Positions 1-5,812 of a stretch of 5,812 nucleotides of DNA are shown here, one piece after another. The notes under the pieces were generated by a model. That model was given only the letters and a program-made list of their open reading frames with translations, was not told where the DNA came from and did not search any database. The stretch is taken from NCBI GenBank assembly GCA_021200345.1, contig JAJQGR010000040.1, forward strand, positions 1 to 5,812, in the 5' to 3' direction. The translations under genes were made by a program, and so were the position numbers. Within the stretch, counting starts at the first letter, position 1. Each line of letters opens with the position of its first letter. Source of the stretch: Lachnospiraceae bacterium (GTDB lineage Bacteria > Bacillota > Clostridia > Lachnospirales > Lachnospiraceae).

Positions 1-13
1 GTTTTGCAGTCAT
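1..13 (-). CDS. Start of an unidentified gene downstream of mutS2 (truncated by window edge)
   Basis: Reading leftwards on the minus strand after the mutS2 stop codon, an ATG at 13-11 opens a frame beginning Met-Thr-Ala-Lys that leaves the window after four codons. Purine-rich stretches precede it: GAGGGA ending 3 nt before the ATG and AAGGA ending 12 nt before it, so at least one plausible ribosome binding site exists although neither spacing is ideal. The distance of 23 nt from the mutS2 stop, with no hairpin terminator between, would make it co-transcribed with mutS2. Four codons are not enough to name a product, and the call rests only on the start context. Confidence 0.35.
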
Positions 14-36
14 AGTTCCCTCATTTCCTTTGAAGA

Positions 37-2409
37 TTATTTGAACTCCGCGATGGTCACGCCGGAATCTCCCTCCCCGGCTTCTCCCAGACGGTAGGAT
101 TTGATATAGCTGGTGCGCTTCAGGTGCTGATGAACCGCATTTCTGAGAGCGCCGGTTCCTTTGCCGTGGACAATGCGCACAGTCTGTAAATGGGACAGAT
201 AGGCGTCGTCCAGATATTTGTCCAGTTTTGAGAGGGCCTCGTCCACTGTACAGCCTAACAGGTTGATCTCCGGAGAGATGGACAGGGATTTGGATACCCG
301 GATGGAACTGGCGCCGCTTTTATGGGCCGGAGCGGTAACAGGTTCCTCTTTGGCAAGCACCAGATCTTTGATATTGACCTGGGTCTGCAGAATACCGCAC
401 TGGATAAACAGGTTGCCCTTTTTGTCCGGCAGGGAGTAGACGGTGCCGGACAGACCGCTGGAGATGACTTTGATAGCGGTGCCAAGCTGGATGTCTTTTT
501 CTGTCAAAGGACGATCCGATGTGTCGGGCTTTTTATTTTTCGCCGCCAGCTTTTCGTTCTGCCGGTCGATCTTTTCCCGCAGCTTCTGGCGCTGTTTTTC
601 CAGGTCTCCTACGGTGGCGGACCTGGATTTATTCATCTCACGGATGGTTTCATCGGCGGTGTCCTTGGCTTCCTGCAGTATGGCGCGGGCCTGCTCATTG
701 GCTTCTCTTATAATTTTGGCTTTTGAAGCGTCGAGCTTTGCCTGCTTCGCGGAAAGATCATCCTTCAGGGCCTGGATTTCTTTCTTATATGCCTGGATTT
801 CCTGCTGGTCTTTTTCCAGTTCCTTACGGCTTTGCTCCAGATTGGAGATGACATCCTCAAAGCTTTCCTTTTCTGAACTGATCTGCTCTTTTGCCGCATC
901 GATAATCCTCTGAGGCAGTCCCAGGCGTCTGGAAATGGCGAAAGCGTTGCTTTTGCCGGGAATACCGATGAGCAGGCGGTAGGTGGGACGTAAGCTGGCC
1001 ACGTCAAATTCGCAGCAGGCGTTTTCCACAAAGGAGGTGGAAAGGGCATACAGCTTTAATTCACTGTAATGTGTGGTGGCCATGGTGCGGATTCCCCGGC
1101 CATGGAGATCATTTAAGATGGAGATGGCCAGCGCCGCCCCCTCGGTGGGGTCGGTGCCTGCGCCCAGCTCATCAAACAGGCACAGGCTGTCTTCGTCCGC
1201 GTATTTTAATATGGAAACGATGTTGGTCATATGAGAGGAAAAGGTACTCAGGCTCTGTTCAATGCTCTGTTCGTCGCCGATGTCCGCGTACACCCTGGTA
1301 AAAAGCCCCAGTTCGGAGCGGTCCAGCGCCGGAATGTGCAGTCCGGCCTGCCCCATCAGGGTAAAAAGGCCTACTGTTTTCAGGGAGACAGTTTTGCCGC
1401 CGGTGTTGGGTCCGGTGACAATGAGCAGGTCGAAATCCTGTCCCAGGCTGATGTCAATGGGAACCACGCTTTTTTTATCAAGCAGTGGATGCCGTCCGCT
1501 TCGAATGCGAATATGATGATCAGTGTTAAATACAGGGCGGGTAGCGTTCATGTCCATGGCTAACAGTGCTTTGGCGAAAATAAAGTCCAGCAGAGTCATC
1601 AGCTTCTGATTTTGCATCAGCTCTGTGGTATAAGCGCCGGCCTGGGCACTGAGATCGGCGAGGATGGTATGGATTTCCTCCTGCTCCTGGATTTCCAGCT
1701 CCCGGATCTGGTTATTGAGTGTCACCACTGCGGCCGGTTCAATGAAAAAAGTGGAGCCGGTGGCGGACTGATCGTGAATCATGCCGGAGACCTGTCCCTT
1801 GTATTCCGCCCGCACAGGCAGACAATAGCGGTTGTCCCGCATGGTGATGACCGCATCCTGCAGCATACTGCGCATGGGACCGTTGACCATACTGTTTAAC
1901 TGGGTGTGAACCCGGTCCGTGGTGATCCGGATCTGCCTGCGGATATGTTTTAAGGCAGAGGAGGCGTCATCCGCAATTTCTTCCTCTGAGAGAATGCAGC
2001 GACGGATCTCTGAGGAAAGCTGAGTCAGAGGCTGCAATCCTTCAAACAGCCCGGTTAAAGAATCGTCCGGCGCGTCCTCTTTTCCTTTTTTGCCGTAGCT
2101 TTTGACTCTGGCCGTGTTTTCCAGCATTCCGGCGATGCCTAAAAGCTCCGGGATGGACAGAGTGGAACCGATCTCTAAAGATTTGATGGCAAAGCCCAGA
2201 TCCCGGTTACTGCCAAAGGAGATTTTCCCATGGGCAAACAGGCGCGTCAAGGCGTCTGCGGTCTGAGACTGAGACTTGTTGATGGTGTCCAGATCGTCAG
2301 AGGGCGTCAGAGCCTGGCACATGGCCTTGCCGGGTTCGGAACAGGCCCGGTCGGAGAGCATGGCGATGATTTTGGGATATTCTAAGATTTTCAGACCTTT
2401 TTTGTTCAT
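37..2409 (-). CDS. mutS2: MutS2 / RqcU ATPase with C-terminal Smr domain
   Basis: This is a complete 790-residue MutS2, the usual length for the family. MutS2 is a cytoplasmic dimeric ATPase; family members restrain homologous recombination in some bacteria, and in Bacillus subtilis the protein (also called RqcU) recognises collided ribosomes and feeds ribosome quality control. Visible in order: an N-terminal core and lever region (about 1-310); a MutS-type ATPase with Walker A GPNTGGKT (333-340), the region around ADIGDEQSIEQSLSTFSSHM (375-394), Walker B CLFDE (410-414, Asp413/Glu414) and the switch THYSEL (446-451); a long charged coiled coil (about 510-625); a small beta-rich KOW-like segment (about 643-683); and an Smr domain (about 713-790) with HGKGTG at 748-753. 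The MutS mismatch-recognition domain is absent, as expected for MutS2. The start is supported by GGAG ten nt upstream. The Smr N-terminal motif reads INLLG (715-719) instead of LDxRG/LDxHG, lacking the Asp and basic residue associated with nuclease activity, so ribosome or DNA handling without cleavage is plausible (inference). Identity is secure. Confidence 0.97.
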   Translation of the reverse strand: MNKKGLKILEYPKIIAMLSDRACSEPGKAMCQALTPSDDLDTINKSQSQTADALTRLFAHGKISFGSNRDLGFAIKSLEIGSTLSIPELLGIAGMLENTARVKSYGKKGKEDAPDDSLTGLFEGLQPLTQLSSEIRRCILSEEEIADDASSALKHIRRQIRITTDRVHTQLNSMVNGPMRSMLQDAVITMRDNRYCLPVRAEYKGQVSGMIHDQSATGSTFFIEPAAVVTLNNQIRELEIQEQEEIHTILADLSAQAGAYTTELMQNQKLMTLLDFIFAKALLAMDMNATRPVFNTDHHIRIRSGRHPLLDKKSVVPIDISLGQDFDLLIVTGPNTGGKTVSLKTVGLFTLMGQAGLHIPALDRSELGLFTRVYADIGDEQSIEQSLSTFSSHMTNIVSILKYADEDSLCLFDELGAGTDPTEGAALAISILNDLHGRGIRTMATTHYSELKLYALSTSFVENACCEFDVASLRPTYRLLIGIPGKSNAFAISRRLGLPQRIIDAAKEQISSEKESFEDVISNLEQSRKELEKDQQEIQAYKKEIQALKDDLSAKQAKLDASKAKIIREANEQARAILQEAKDTADETIREMNKSRSATVGDLEKQRQKLREKIDRQNEKLAAKNKKPDTSDRPLTEKDIQLGTAIKVISSGLSGTVYSLPDKKGNLFIQCGILQTQVNIKDLVLAKEEPVTAPAHKSGASSIRVSKSLSISPEINLLGCTVDEALSKLDKYLDDAYLSHLQTVRIVHGKGTGALRNAVHQHLKRTSYIKSYRLGEAGEGDSGVTIAEFK

Positions 2410-2463
2410 GATATATCAACTCCGAAAAATGGTTAAAATGACAGGGCTTTCTTACTGGTAATA

Positions 2464-2476
2464 TTAGAAGTTCTAA
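2464..2476. promoter_or_regulatory. Perfect palindrome, possible operator at the mutS2 start
   Basis: TTAGAA-G-TTCTAA is a perfect inverted repeat with 6-bp arms and a one-base centre. It begins 3 bp downstream of the proposed mutS2 -10 box and covers the predicted transcription start, where a bound protein would block initiation. The symmetry does not extend beyond 13 bp. It does not match the CIRCE element, the Clostridia/Bacillus LexA box or the 7-1-7 Fur/PerR box well. The palindrome is seen directly; a regulatory role is inference. Confidence 0.35.
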
Positions 2477-2479
2477 CAC

Positions 2480-2508
2480 AGTATAGCATGATTTCCCGGT
2501 GCATGAAA
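2480..2508 (-). promoter_or_regulatory. Candidate extended -10 promoter for mutS2
   Basis: On the minus strand the sequence TGCTATACT provides a TATACT -10 box (2485-2480) with a TGN extension directly upstream (2488-2486). At 17-bp spacing the -35 position reads TTTCAT (2508-2503), which is a poor match to TTGACA; the extended -10 could compensate. Initiation would fall near 2473, giving a leader of about 64 nt before the mutS2 ATG. The call is from consensus matching only. Confidence 0.5.
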
Positions 2509-2620
2509 GCCCCGGAACGGAAATTTTATGATGACGAAGTATTGCATGAAATCCTGACAGTGAAAGGATGGGAGGACAGGACGCAGGCAGGATGTGTTTT
2601 GCGCTTTTAACCGGAAAATA

Positions 2621-2649
2621 TTGCAGGATGGAAGAATTTCGAGTATACT
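2621..2649 (+). promoter_or_regulatory. Candidate sigma-A promoter for the HtrA-like/yhaM/rlmD operon
   Basis: TTGCAG (2621-2626) and TATACT (2644-2649) are separated by exactly 17 bp, the optimal spacing for the main vegetative sigma factor. The -35 keeps the TTG core and the -10 differs from TATAAT at one base. Initiation would fall near 2656, leaving a short leader of about 27 nt that contains the AAGGA ribosome binding site (2671-2675) seven nt before the first ATG. No other promoter is evident before the next two genes, so this one probably drives all three. Confidence 0.55.
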
Positions 2650-2682
2650 TATAAAAGCAGTTTCGCAATTAAGGATGAAATT

Positions 2683-3990
2683 ATGGATGACAGGAAAAAA
2701 CAAAGCCAGAGTGATTTTCTGGAGGAAACCATCAAAAAGCGCCCGGTCAATAAACAAAAGGTTGTAAGACGGATGATAGAGGTTTCCCTGCTGGCCATTC
2801 TGTTCGGAGCCATTGCCTGCGCGACCATTGTTCTGCTCTCCCCGGTGCTGGAGAAAATGATTTTCAGGGAAGAAGAGGAAGAGACGGAATCGCAGGTCGC
2901 GGAAATGGACTTTGCGGAGGATTCGCTGGAAGTGGTGGCGGAGGAGATCCAGCCCGAGGACATGCTGGCTGAGGATGTGCAGGAAGAGCCCGAGGAGACG
3001 GTTGTGATTGTGGAAGAGACAATGACAGCCCAGCAGATTGTGGAGGAGGAGGCCAGGCTGTTTTCCGAACTGGCGGAATCCTGCGCTGACTGGCTTGTGA
3101 CGGTGCGCGGTGTATCCAGCAATGAAAGCTGGCTGGAAAGCAGTCTGGTCAGTGCTTCTGAGTATAGTGGAGCTATCGTAACGGAAAGCGATACGGATTT
3201 ATACATTTTGACCAACAGCGGCAGTCTGTCAAGGGCGGATTATATTGAGCTGACTTTCGTGGATGGGACGACCGCGGTGGGGACCATTTGCGAGGAGGAC
3301 AGTAACTCCGGACTGATGGTGTTAAGGGTATCCAAGGAGGATCTTTCGGCGGAAACGCTGGAGGAGGTTTCCGTCGCGGTTTTCAGCAGCTCCAATTTAA
3401 AGTCTAATCTGGGCAGCAGAGTGCTGGCGGTGGGCAACCCTATGGGAGTGTCCGGATCTTATGTGTCGGGAACGATCACTGCCATGGGGATTGAGGCCAG
3501 CAGCTGGGACATTAATTATAAAGTCCTGATGACGGATATTTATGCCAGCCAGTCGCCGCAGGGTTTTCTGGTGAACCTGCGAGGATACATTGTGGGTGTG
3601 CTTTGCAATGATTATAATTCCGCTGACACTGGCAATATCCTGAGTGCGCTGGGCATTACGGAACTGAAAAAAACCATTGAACTGATGTGCAGCGGCAGCG
3701 AAATCCCGCGGCTGGGAATACAGGGAACAGATGTGACGGCGGCTGCCAATGAGCAGGAGGGGGTGCCGCTGGGGGCTTATGTGACTGAGGTGTTATTGAA
3801 TTCCGCGGCTATGTCCGCGGGGATACAGATTGGGGATATTGTGACAGCTGTCGATGAGACGGAGATTTCCGGCATGTCAGATTTAACAAGCTGCCTTTTG
3901 TCCTATCGGGCTGGAGACAGTGTGACTGTGACGATCTGCCGGTTAAGCCAGGGCGTATACAGGGAAATAGAGCTTCATATTATTTTATAG
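2683..3990 (+). CDS. Membrane-anchored HtrA-like pseudoprotease with PDZ domain
   Basis: This 435-residue protein has the layout of a Gram-positive HtrA/DegP-like S1C protease. Residues 1-30 are a basic cytoplasmic tail (Lys/Arg cluster 18-30); about 34-56 form one membrane segment; 63-125 form a strongly acidic extracytoplasmic linker (26 of 63 residues Asp or Glu, one basic residue); about 130-335 form a chymotrypsin-like domain; about 342-435 form a PDZ domain (RLGIQG near 343-348, then GAYVTEV and SAGIQIGDIV). The protease landmarks align but the triad is missing. ILTNNHV of active HtrAs reads ILTNSGS, so His becomes Gly180. DLAVLK reads GLMVLR, so Asp becomes Gly210. GNSGGPLVN reads SPQGFLVN, so Ser becomes Pro292. 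Proteolysis is therefore unlikely; binding of exported or membrane proteins through the PDZ domain is inferred. The start has AAGGA seven nt upstream, and the gene ends 13 nt before yhaM. Automatic annotation may name it a serine protease. The fold is well supported; the role is unknown. Confidence 0.85.
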   Translation: MDDRKKQSQSDFLEETIKKRPVNKQKVVRRMIEVSLLAILFGAIACATIVLLSPVLEKMIFREEEEETESQVAEMDFAEDSLEVVAEEIQPEDMLAEDVQEEPEETVVIVEETMTAQQIVEEEARLFSELAESCADWLVTVRGVSSNESWLESSLVSASEYSGAIVTESDTDLYILTNSGSLSRADYIELTFVDGTTAVGTICEEDSNSGLMVLRVSKEDLSAETLEEVSVAVFSSSNLKSNLGSRVLAVGNPMGVSGSYVSGTITAMGIEASSWDINYKVLMTDIYASQSPQGFLVNLRGYIVGVLCNDYNSADTGNILSALGITELKKTIELMCSGSEIPRLGIQGTDVTAAANEQEGVPLGAYVTEVLLNSAAMSAGIQIGDIVTAVDETEISGMSDLTSCLLSYRAGDSVTVTICRLSQGVYREIELHIIL

Positions 3991-4003
3991 AGGAGTAAAA
4001 GGA

Positions 4004-4960
4004 ATGAAATATATCAAAGATTATCGGGAAGGCGACAGGATGTCGGACATTTATTTATGCAAACATAAGCAGTCCGCCACCACTAAAAACGGGAAGCCGT
4101 ATGAAAATGTAATATTGCAGGATAAGACAGGGACGCTGGACGCTAAGGTATGGGATCCAAACAGCTCCGGGATCGGGGATTTTGACGTGCTGGATTATAT
4201 TGAGGTGTTTGGCGAGGTGACGAGCTTCCAGGGAGCACTGCAGGTCAACGTGAAACGAATTCGCGTCTGCGGGGAGGGCGAATATAATCCGGCAGATTAT
4301 CTGCCGGTTTCCCAAAAAGGGATTGACTCCATGTATGAGGAGCTGAAAGGGTTGATCAACAGCCTGGATAATTTATATTTAAAGCAGCTCCTTTGGGATA
4401 TTTTTGTCAACGACAGGGAATTTGCAAAGAAATTCTGCAATTCCTCTGCGGCCAAGACAGTGCATCATGGTTTTGTGGGAGGGCTTTTGGAGCATACGCT
4501 GGGAGTGACAAAGCTTTGTGATTTTTACTGCAGTCAGTATCCCGCACTTCACCGGGATCTGCTGTTGACGGCAGCCATGTGCCATGATATCGGTAAGACG
4601 AAAGAATTATCCGCTTTCCCGGAAAATGATTATACGGATGAGGGGCAGTTATTGGGGCATATTGTGATGGGAGTGGAGATGGTCACGGAAAAGATCCGGG
4701 AGATCGACGGCTTCCCGGAGAAGCTGGCCAATGAGTTGAAGCACTGCATTCTCTCGCATCACGGCAAGATGGAGTTCGGCTCCCCCAAGGTGCCGGCGCT
4801 GATGGAGGCCATGGCACTGTATTTTGCAGATGACACGGACGCCAAGATGGAGACCTTTACGGAACTTTTATCCGCCGGTGCGGGCAGGGAAGGTGAATGG
4901 CTGGGATATAACCGGCTGCTGGAGACCAATATCAGGAGTGCAATTGCGCCGGAGAAATAA
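4004..4960 (+). CDS. yhaM: YhaM-family 3'-5' exoribonuclease (OB-fold plus HD domain)
   Basis: This 318-residue cytoplasmic protein is close to the length of Bacillus subtilis YhaM. YhaM enzymes are metal-dependent 3'-5' exoribonucleases that trim RNA 3' ends in Firmicutes. An N-terminal OB-fold (about 10-95) begins MKYIKDYREGDR and contains the typical VILQDKTGTLDAKVWD pattern (36-51) for single-stranded nucleic acid binding. The C-terminal HD phosphohydrolase domain (about 150-300) shows VHHGFVGGLLEHT (153-165), the HD pair in CHDIGK (193-198, His194/Asp195), His219 in LGHIVMG, His252/His253 in LSHHGK, and Asp276/Asp277 in ADDTDAK, so the metal-binding set appears intact. An AGGAG (3991-3995) lies eight nt before the ATG, directly after the stop of the HtrA-like gene. 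The gene ends one base before rlmD. Clustering with an rRNA methyltransferase gene fits an RNA-metabolism operon. Relatives with an HD domain but other substrates exist; the OB-HD combination favours YhaM. Confidence 0.93.
   Translation: MKYIKDYREGDRMSDIYLCKHKQSATTKNGKPYENVILQDKTGTLDAKVWDPNSSGIGDFDVLDYIEVFGEVTSFQGALQVNVKRIRVCGEGEYNPADYLPVSQKGIDSMYEELKGLINSLDNLYLKQLLWDIFVNDREFAKKFCNSSAAKTVHHGFVGGLLEHTLGVTKLCDFYCSQYPALHRDLLLTAAMCHDIGKTKELSAFPENDYTDEGQLLGHIVMGVEMVTEKIREIDGFPEKLANELKHCILSHHGKMEFGSPKVPALMEAMALYFADDTDAKMETFTELLSAGAGREGEWLGYNRLLETNIRSAIAPEK
4951..4954 (+). promoter_or_regulatory. Ribosome binding site of rlmD inside the end of yhaM
   Basis: GGAG lies in the last codons of yhaM, seven nt before the ATG at 4962, and the yhaM stop TAA sits between the two. 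Ribosomes finishing yhaM would stop almost on top of this site, so translation of the two genes is probably coupled. The site also supports ATG 4962 as the rlmD start. Confidence 0.7.
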
Positions 4961-4961
4961 G

Positions 4962-5812
4962 ATGACCTTTTTCAAAAATCAGCAGATACAGATCGAAATC
5001 ACAGATTTGAATACAGACGGCGAGGGAATAGGGAAAGTGGATGACTTTCCCTTTTTTATCAAGGACACCGTGCCGGGGGATGTGGTGACAGCTACCGTGA
5101 TGAAGACAAAAAAGAATTACGGATACGCCAGGCTGCTGACCCTGATCACCCCTTCGCCTGACAGAGTACAGCCGGTCTGCCCGCAGCACAGAGCCTGCGG
5201 CGGCTGCCAGCTGCAGTCCCTTTCCTATGAAAAGCAGACAGAATTCAAGGAAAAAAAGATTGCCAATAACTTGCGGCGTATCGGCGCTTTAAGCACCGAG
5301 GAGGTGGAGGCGGCCCGGGAGCCCTTTGTGGGGATGGACGAGCCCTTTCATTACCGCAATAAAGCCCAGTATCCCGTGGGGAGAGACAAGGACGGGAAGA
5401 CGGTCTGCGGCTTTTACGCCGGGAGAACCCACGCGATTGTTCCCAATACAGACTGCGCTTTGGGCGCGGAAGAAAACGGGGAAATCCTGCGGGCGGTGCT
5501 GGCGCATATGGACCAATATCACATTGCGCCGTACGATGAAGCTTCCGGCCAGGGCCTGGTGCGGCATATCCTGATTCGCAGCGGCTTCGAGAGCGGGCAG
5601 ATGATGGTCTGCCTGGTGGTGAATTTATCCCCCGCAGAGTGGGAGAAATGGGGATGGGAGAGGCTGAAGGCCGGGGAGCTGGTGGAAAGGCTGCGGGGAC
5701 TACGCGTCTCCAGCATTTCAGTGAATTTCAACACCCGCCGCGACAACGTTATCATGGGCAATACCTGCCGGACTATCTGGGGCAGCGACACCATCGAGGA
5801 CAGCCTCTATAT
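4962..5812 (+). CDS. rlmD: 23S rRNA (uracil-C5) methyltransferase, RlmD/RumA type, 3' end outside window
   Basis: The frame is open from ATG 4962 to the right edge, giving 283 codons plus two bases; the family is usually about 450 or more residues, so roughly the N-terminal 60 percent is present. RlmD-type enzymes transfer a methyl group from S-adenosylmethionine to C5 of a 23S rRNA uridine (U1939 in E. coli numbering; the B. subtilis homologue RlmCD also modifies U747). Residues 1-60 form a TRAM RNA-binding domain beginning with IEITDLNTDGEGIGKVDD. The [4Fe-4S] cluster ligands are present as Cys73, Cys79, Cys82 (C-x5-CGGC) and Cys165 (NTDC). FHYRNKAQYPVG (129-140), LVRHILIR (199-206) and the stretch around VNFNTRRDNVIMG (254-266) are typical of the family's central domain. 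The SAM-binding motifs and catalytic Cys lie beyond the edge, so activity cannot be judged. It follows yhaM with one intervening base and is probably translationally coupled. The exact target uridine (U1939, U747 or both) cannot be told from sequence. Confidence 0.88.
   Translation, partial: MTFFKNQQIQIEITDLNTDGEGIGKVDDFPFFIKDTVPGDVVTATVMKTKKNYGYARLLTLITPSPDRVQPVCPQHRACGGCQLQSLSYEKQTEFKEKKIANNLRRIGALSTEEVEAAREPFVGMDEPFHYRNKAQYPVGRDKDGKTVCGFYAGRTHAIVPNTDCALGAEENGEILRAVLAHMDQYHIAPYDEASGQGLVRHILIRSGFESGQMMVCLVVNLSPAEWEKWGWERLKAGELVERLRGLRVSSISVNFNTRRDNVIMGNTCRTIWGSDTIEDSLY

Larger units (their letters stand above)
2410..2682. other. Divergent intergenic region between mutS2 and the HtrA-like operon
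   Basis: This 273-bp gap separates two divergently transcribed units. Its left end holds the mutS2 leader and a candidate leftward promoter, and its right end holds a candidate rightward promoter and ribosome binding site. The middle part, about 2510-2620, holds nothing I can name. There is no T-box, riboswitch, tRNA or intrinsic terminator that I can recognise. A 35-codon open frame (2503-2610, plus strand) lacks a ribosome binding site and is not called as a gene. Short repeated words occur (GCATGAAA at 2501 and 2544, GCAGGATG at 2587 and 2623) but are too short to interpret. Confidence 0.8.

Noticed and set aside
322..913. Plus-strand open frames of 134 and 156 codons opposite mutS2
   Set aside because: They lie wholly inside the well-supported mutS2 coding region, have no recognisable domain, and arise from the coiled-coil codons read on the other strand.
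2491..2518. Possible hairpin TTCCCGG ... CCCCGGAA as a terminator
   Set aside because: Pairing needs a bulge, the loop is long, and no T-run follows on either strand. It also lies between two divergent promoters, where no terminator is expected.
2503..2610. A 35-codon plus-strand open frame in the intergenic region (can be extended to ATG 2488)
   Set aside because: There is no ribosome binding site before either ATG, it overlaps the proposed mutS2 promoter, and I recognise no protein family. It could only be revived by conservation in relatives.
2297..2757. Minus-strand open frames of 123 and 94 codons crossing the intergenic region
   Set aside because: They overlap each other, the 5' end of mutS2 in another frame or the start of the HtrA-like gene, and show no protein-family features.
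2809..2820. Ala-Ile-Ala-Cys (43-46) as a lipoprotein signal in the HtrA-like protein
   Set aside because: The -3 position is a poor lipobox residue and the hydrophobic stretch continues for about ten residues after the Cys, which fits a transmembrane anchor better.
2649..3215. A 188-codon minus-strand open frame, very rich in serine
   Set aside because: It is the complement of the HtrA-like gene; the serines come from reading the antisense of the Glu-rich linker codons. The strong plus-strand domains explain the sequence.

Overview
The window looks like chromosomal DNA from a Gram-positive, low-to-mid GC member of the Clostridia, most likely the Lachnospiraceae. The assignment rests on protein character (a MutS2 with a C-terminal Smr domain, a YhaM-family exoribonuclease, a membrane-anchored HtrA-like protein with a Lys/Arg-rich N-terminus), strong AGGAG-type ribosome binding sites and a housekeeping layout. 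No mobile element, CRISPR array, tRNA or rRNA was seen. The genus cannot be fixed from this sequence.

Layout: two divergent transcription units leave a 273-bp intergenic region (2410-2682). To the left, on the minus strand, is a full-length mutS2 (rqcU), followed 23 nt downstream by what appears to be the first few codons of another gene that runs off the left edge. To the right, on the plus strand, are three tightly packed genes: an HtrA-like membrane protein with a PDZ domain (2683-3990), a YhaM-family 3'-5' exoribonuclease (4004-4960) and an RlmD/RumA-type 23S rRNA uracil-C5 methyltransferase (4962 to the right edge, truncated). Gaps of 13 nt and 1 nt, and a ribosome binding site for rlmD inside the end of yhaM, argue for one operon with translational coupling. 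Candidate sigma-A-type promoters for both directions lie in the intergenic region, and a perfect 13-bp palindrome sits over the predicted mutS2 transcription start.

Theme: mutS2 (ribosome collision sensing and recombination control), yhaM (RNA 3'-end trimming) and rlmD (23S rRNA methylation) all touch RNA or the ribosome. The most unusual protein is the HtrA-like one: the chymotrypsin-like fold and PDZ domain are recognisable, but all three positions expected to carry the His-Asp-Ser triad are substituted (Gly180, Gly210, Pro292). It is therefore probably a pseudoprotease, acting as a scaffold or sensor outside the membrane. I found no clear sign of a wholly new multi-gene system; the pseudoprotease and its operon are the best candidates for follow-up.
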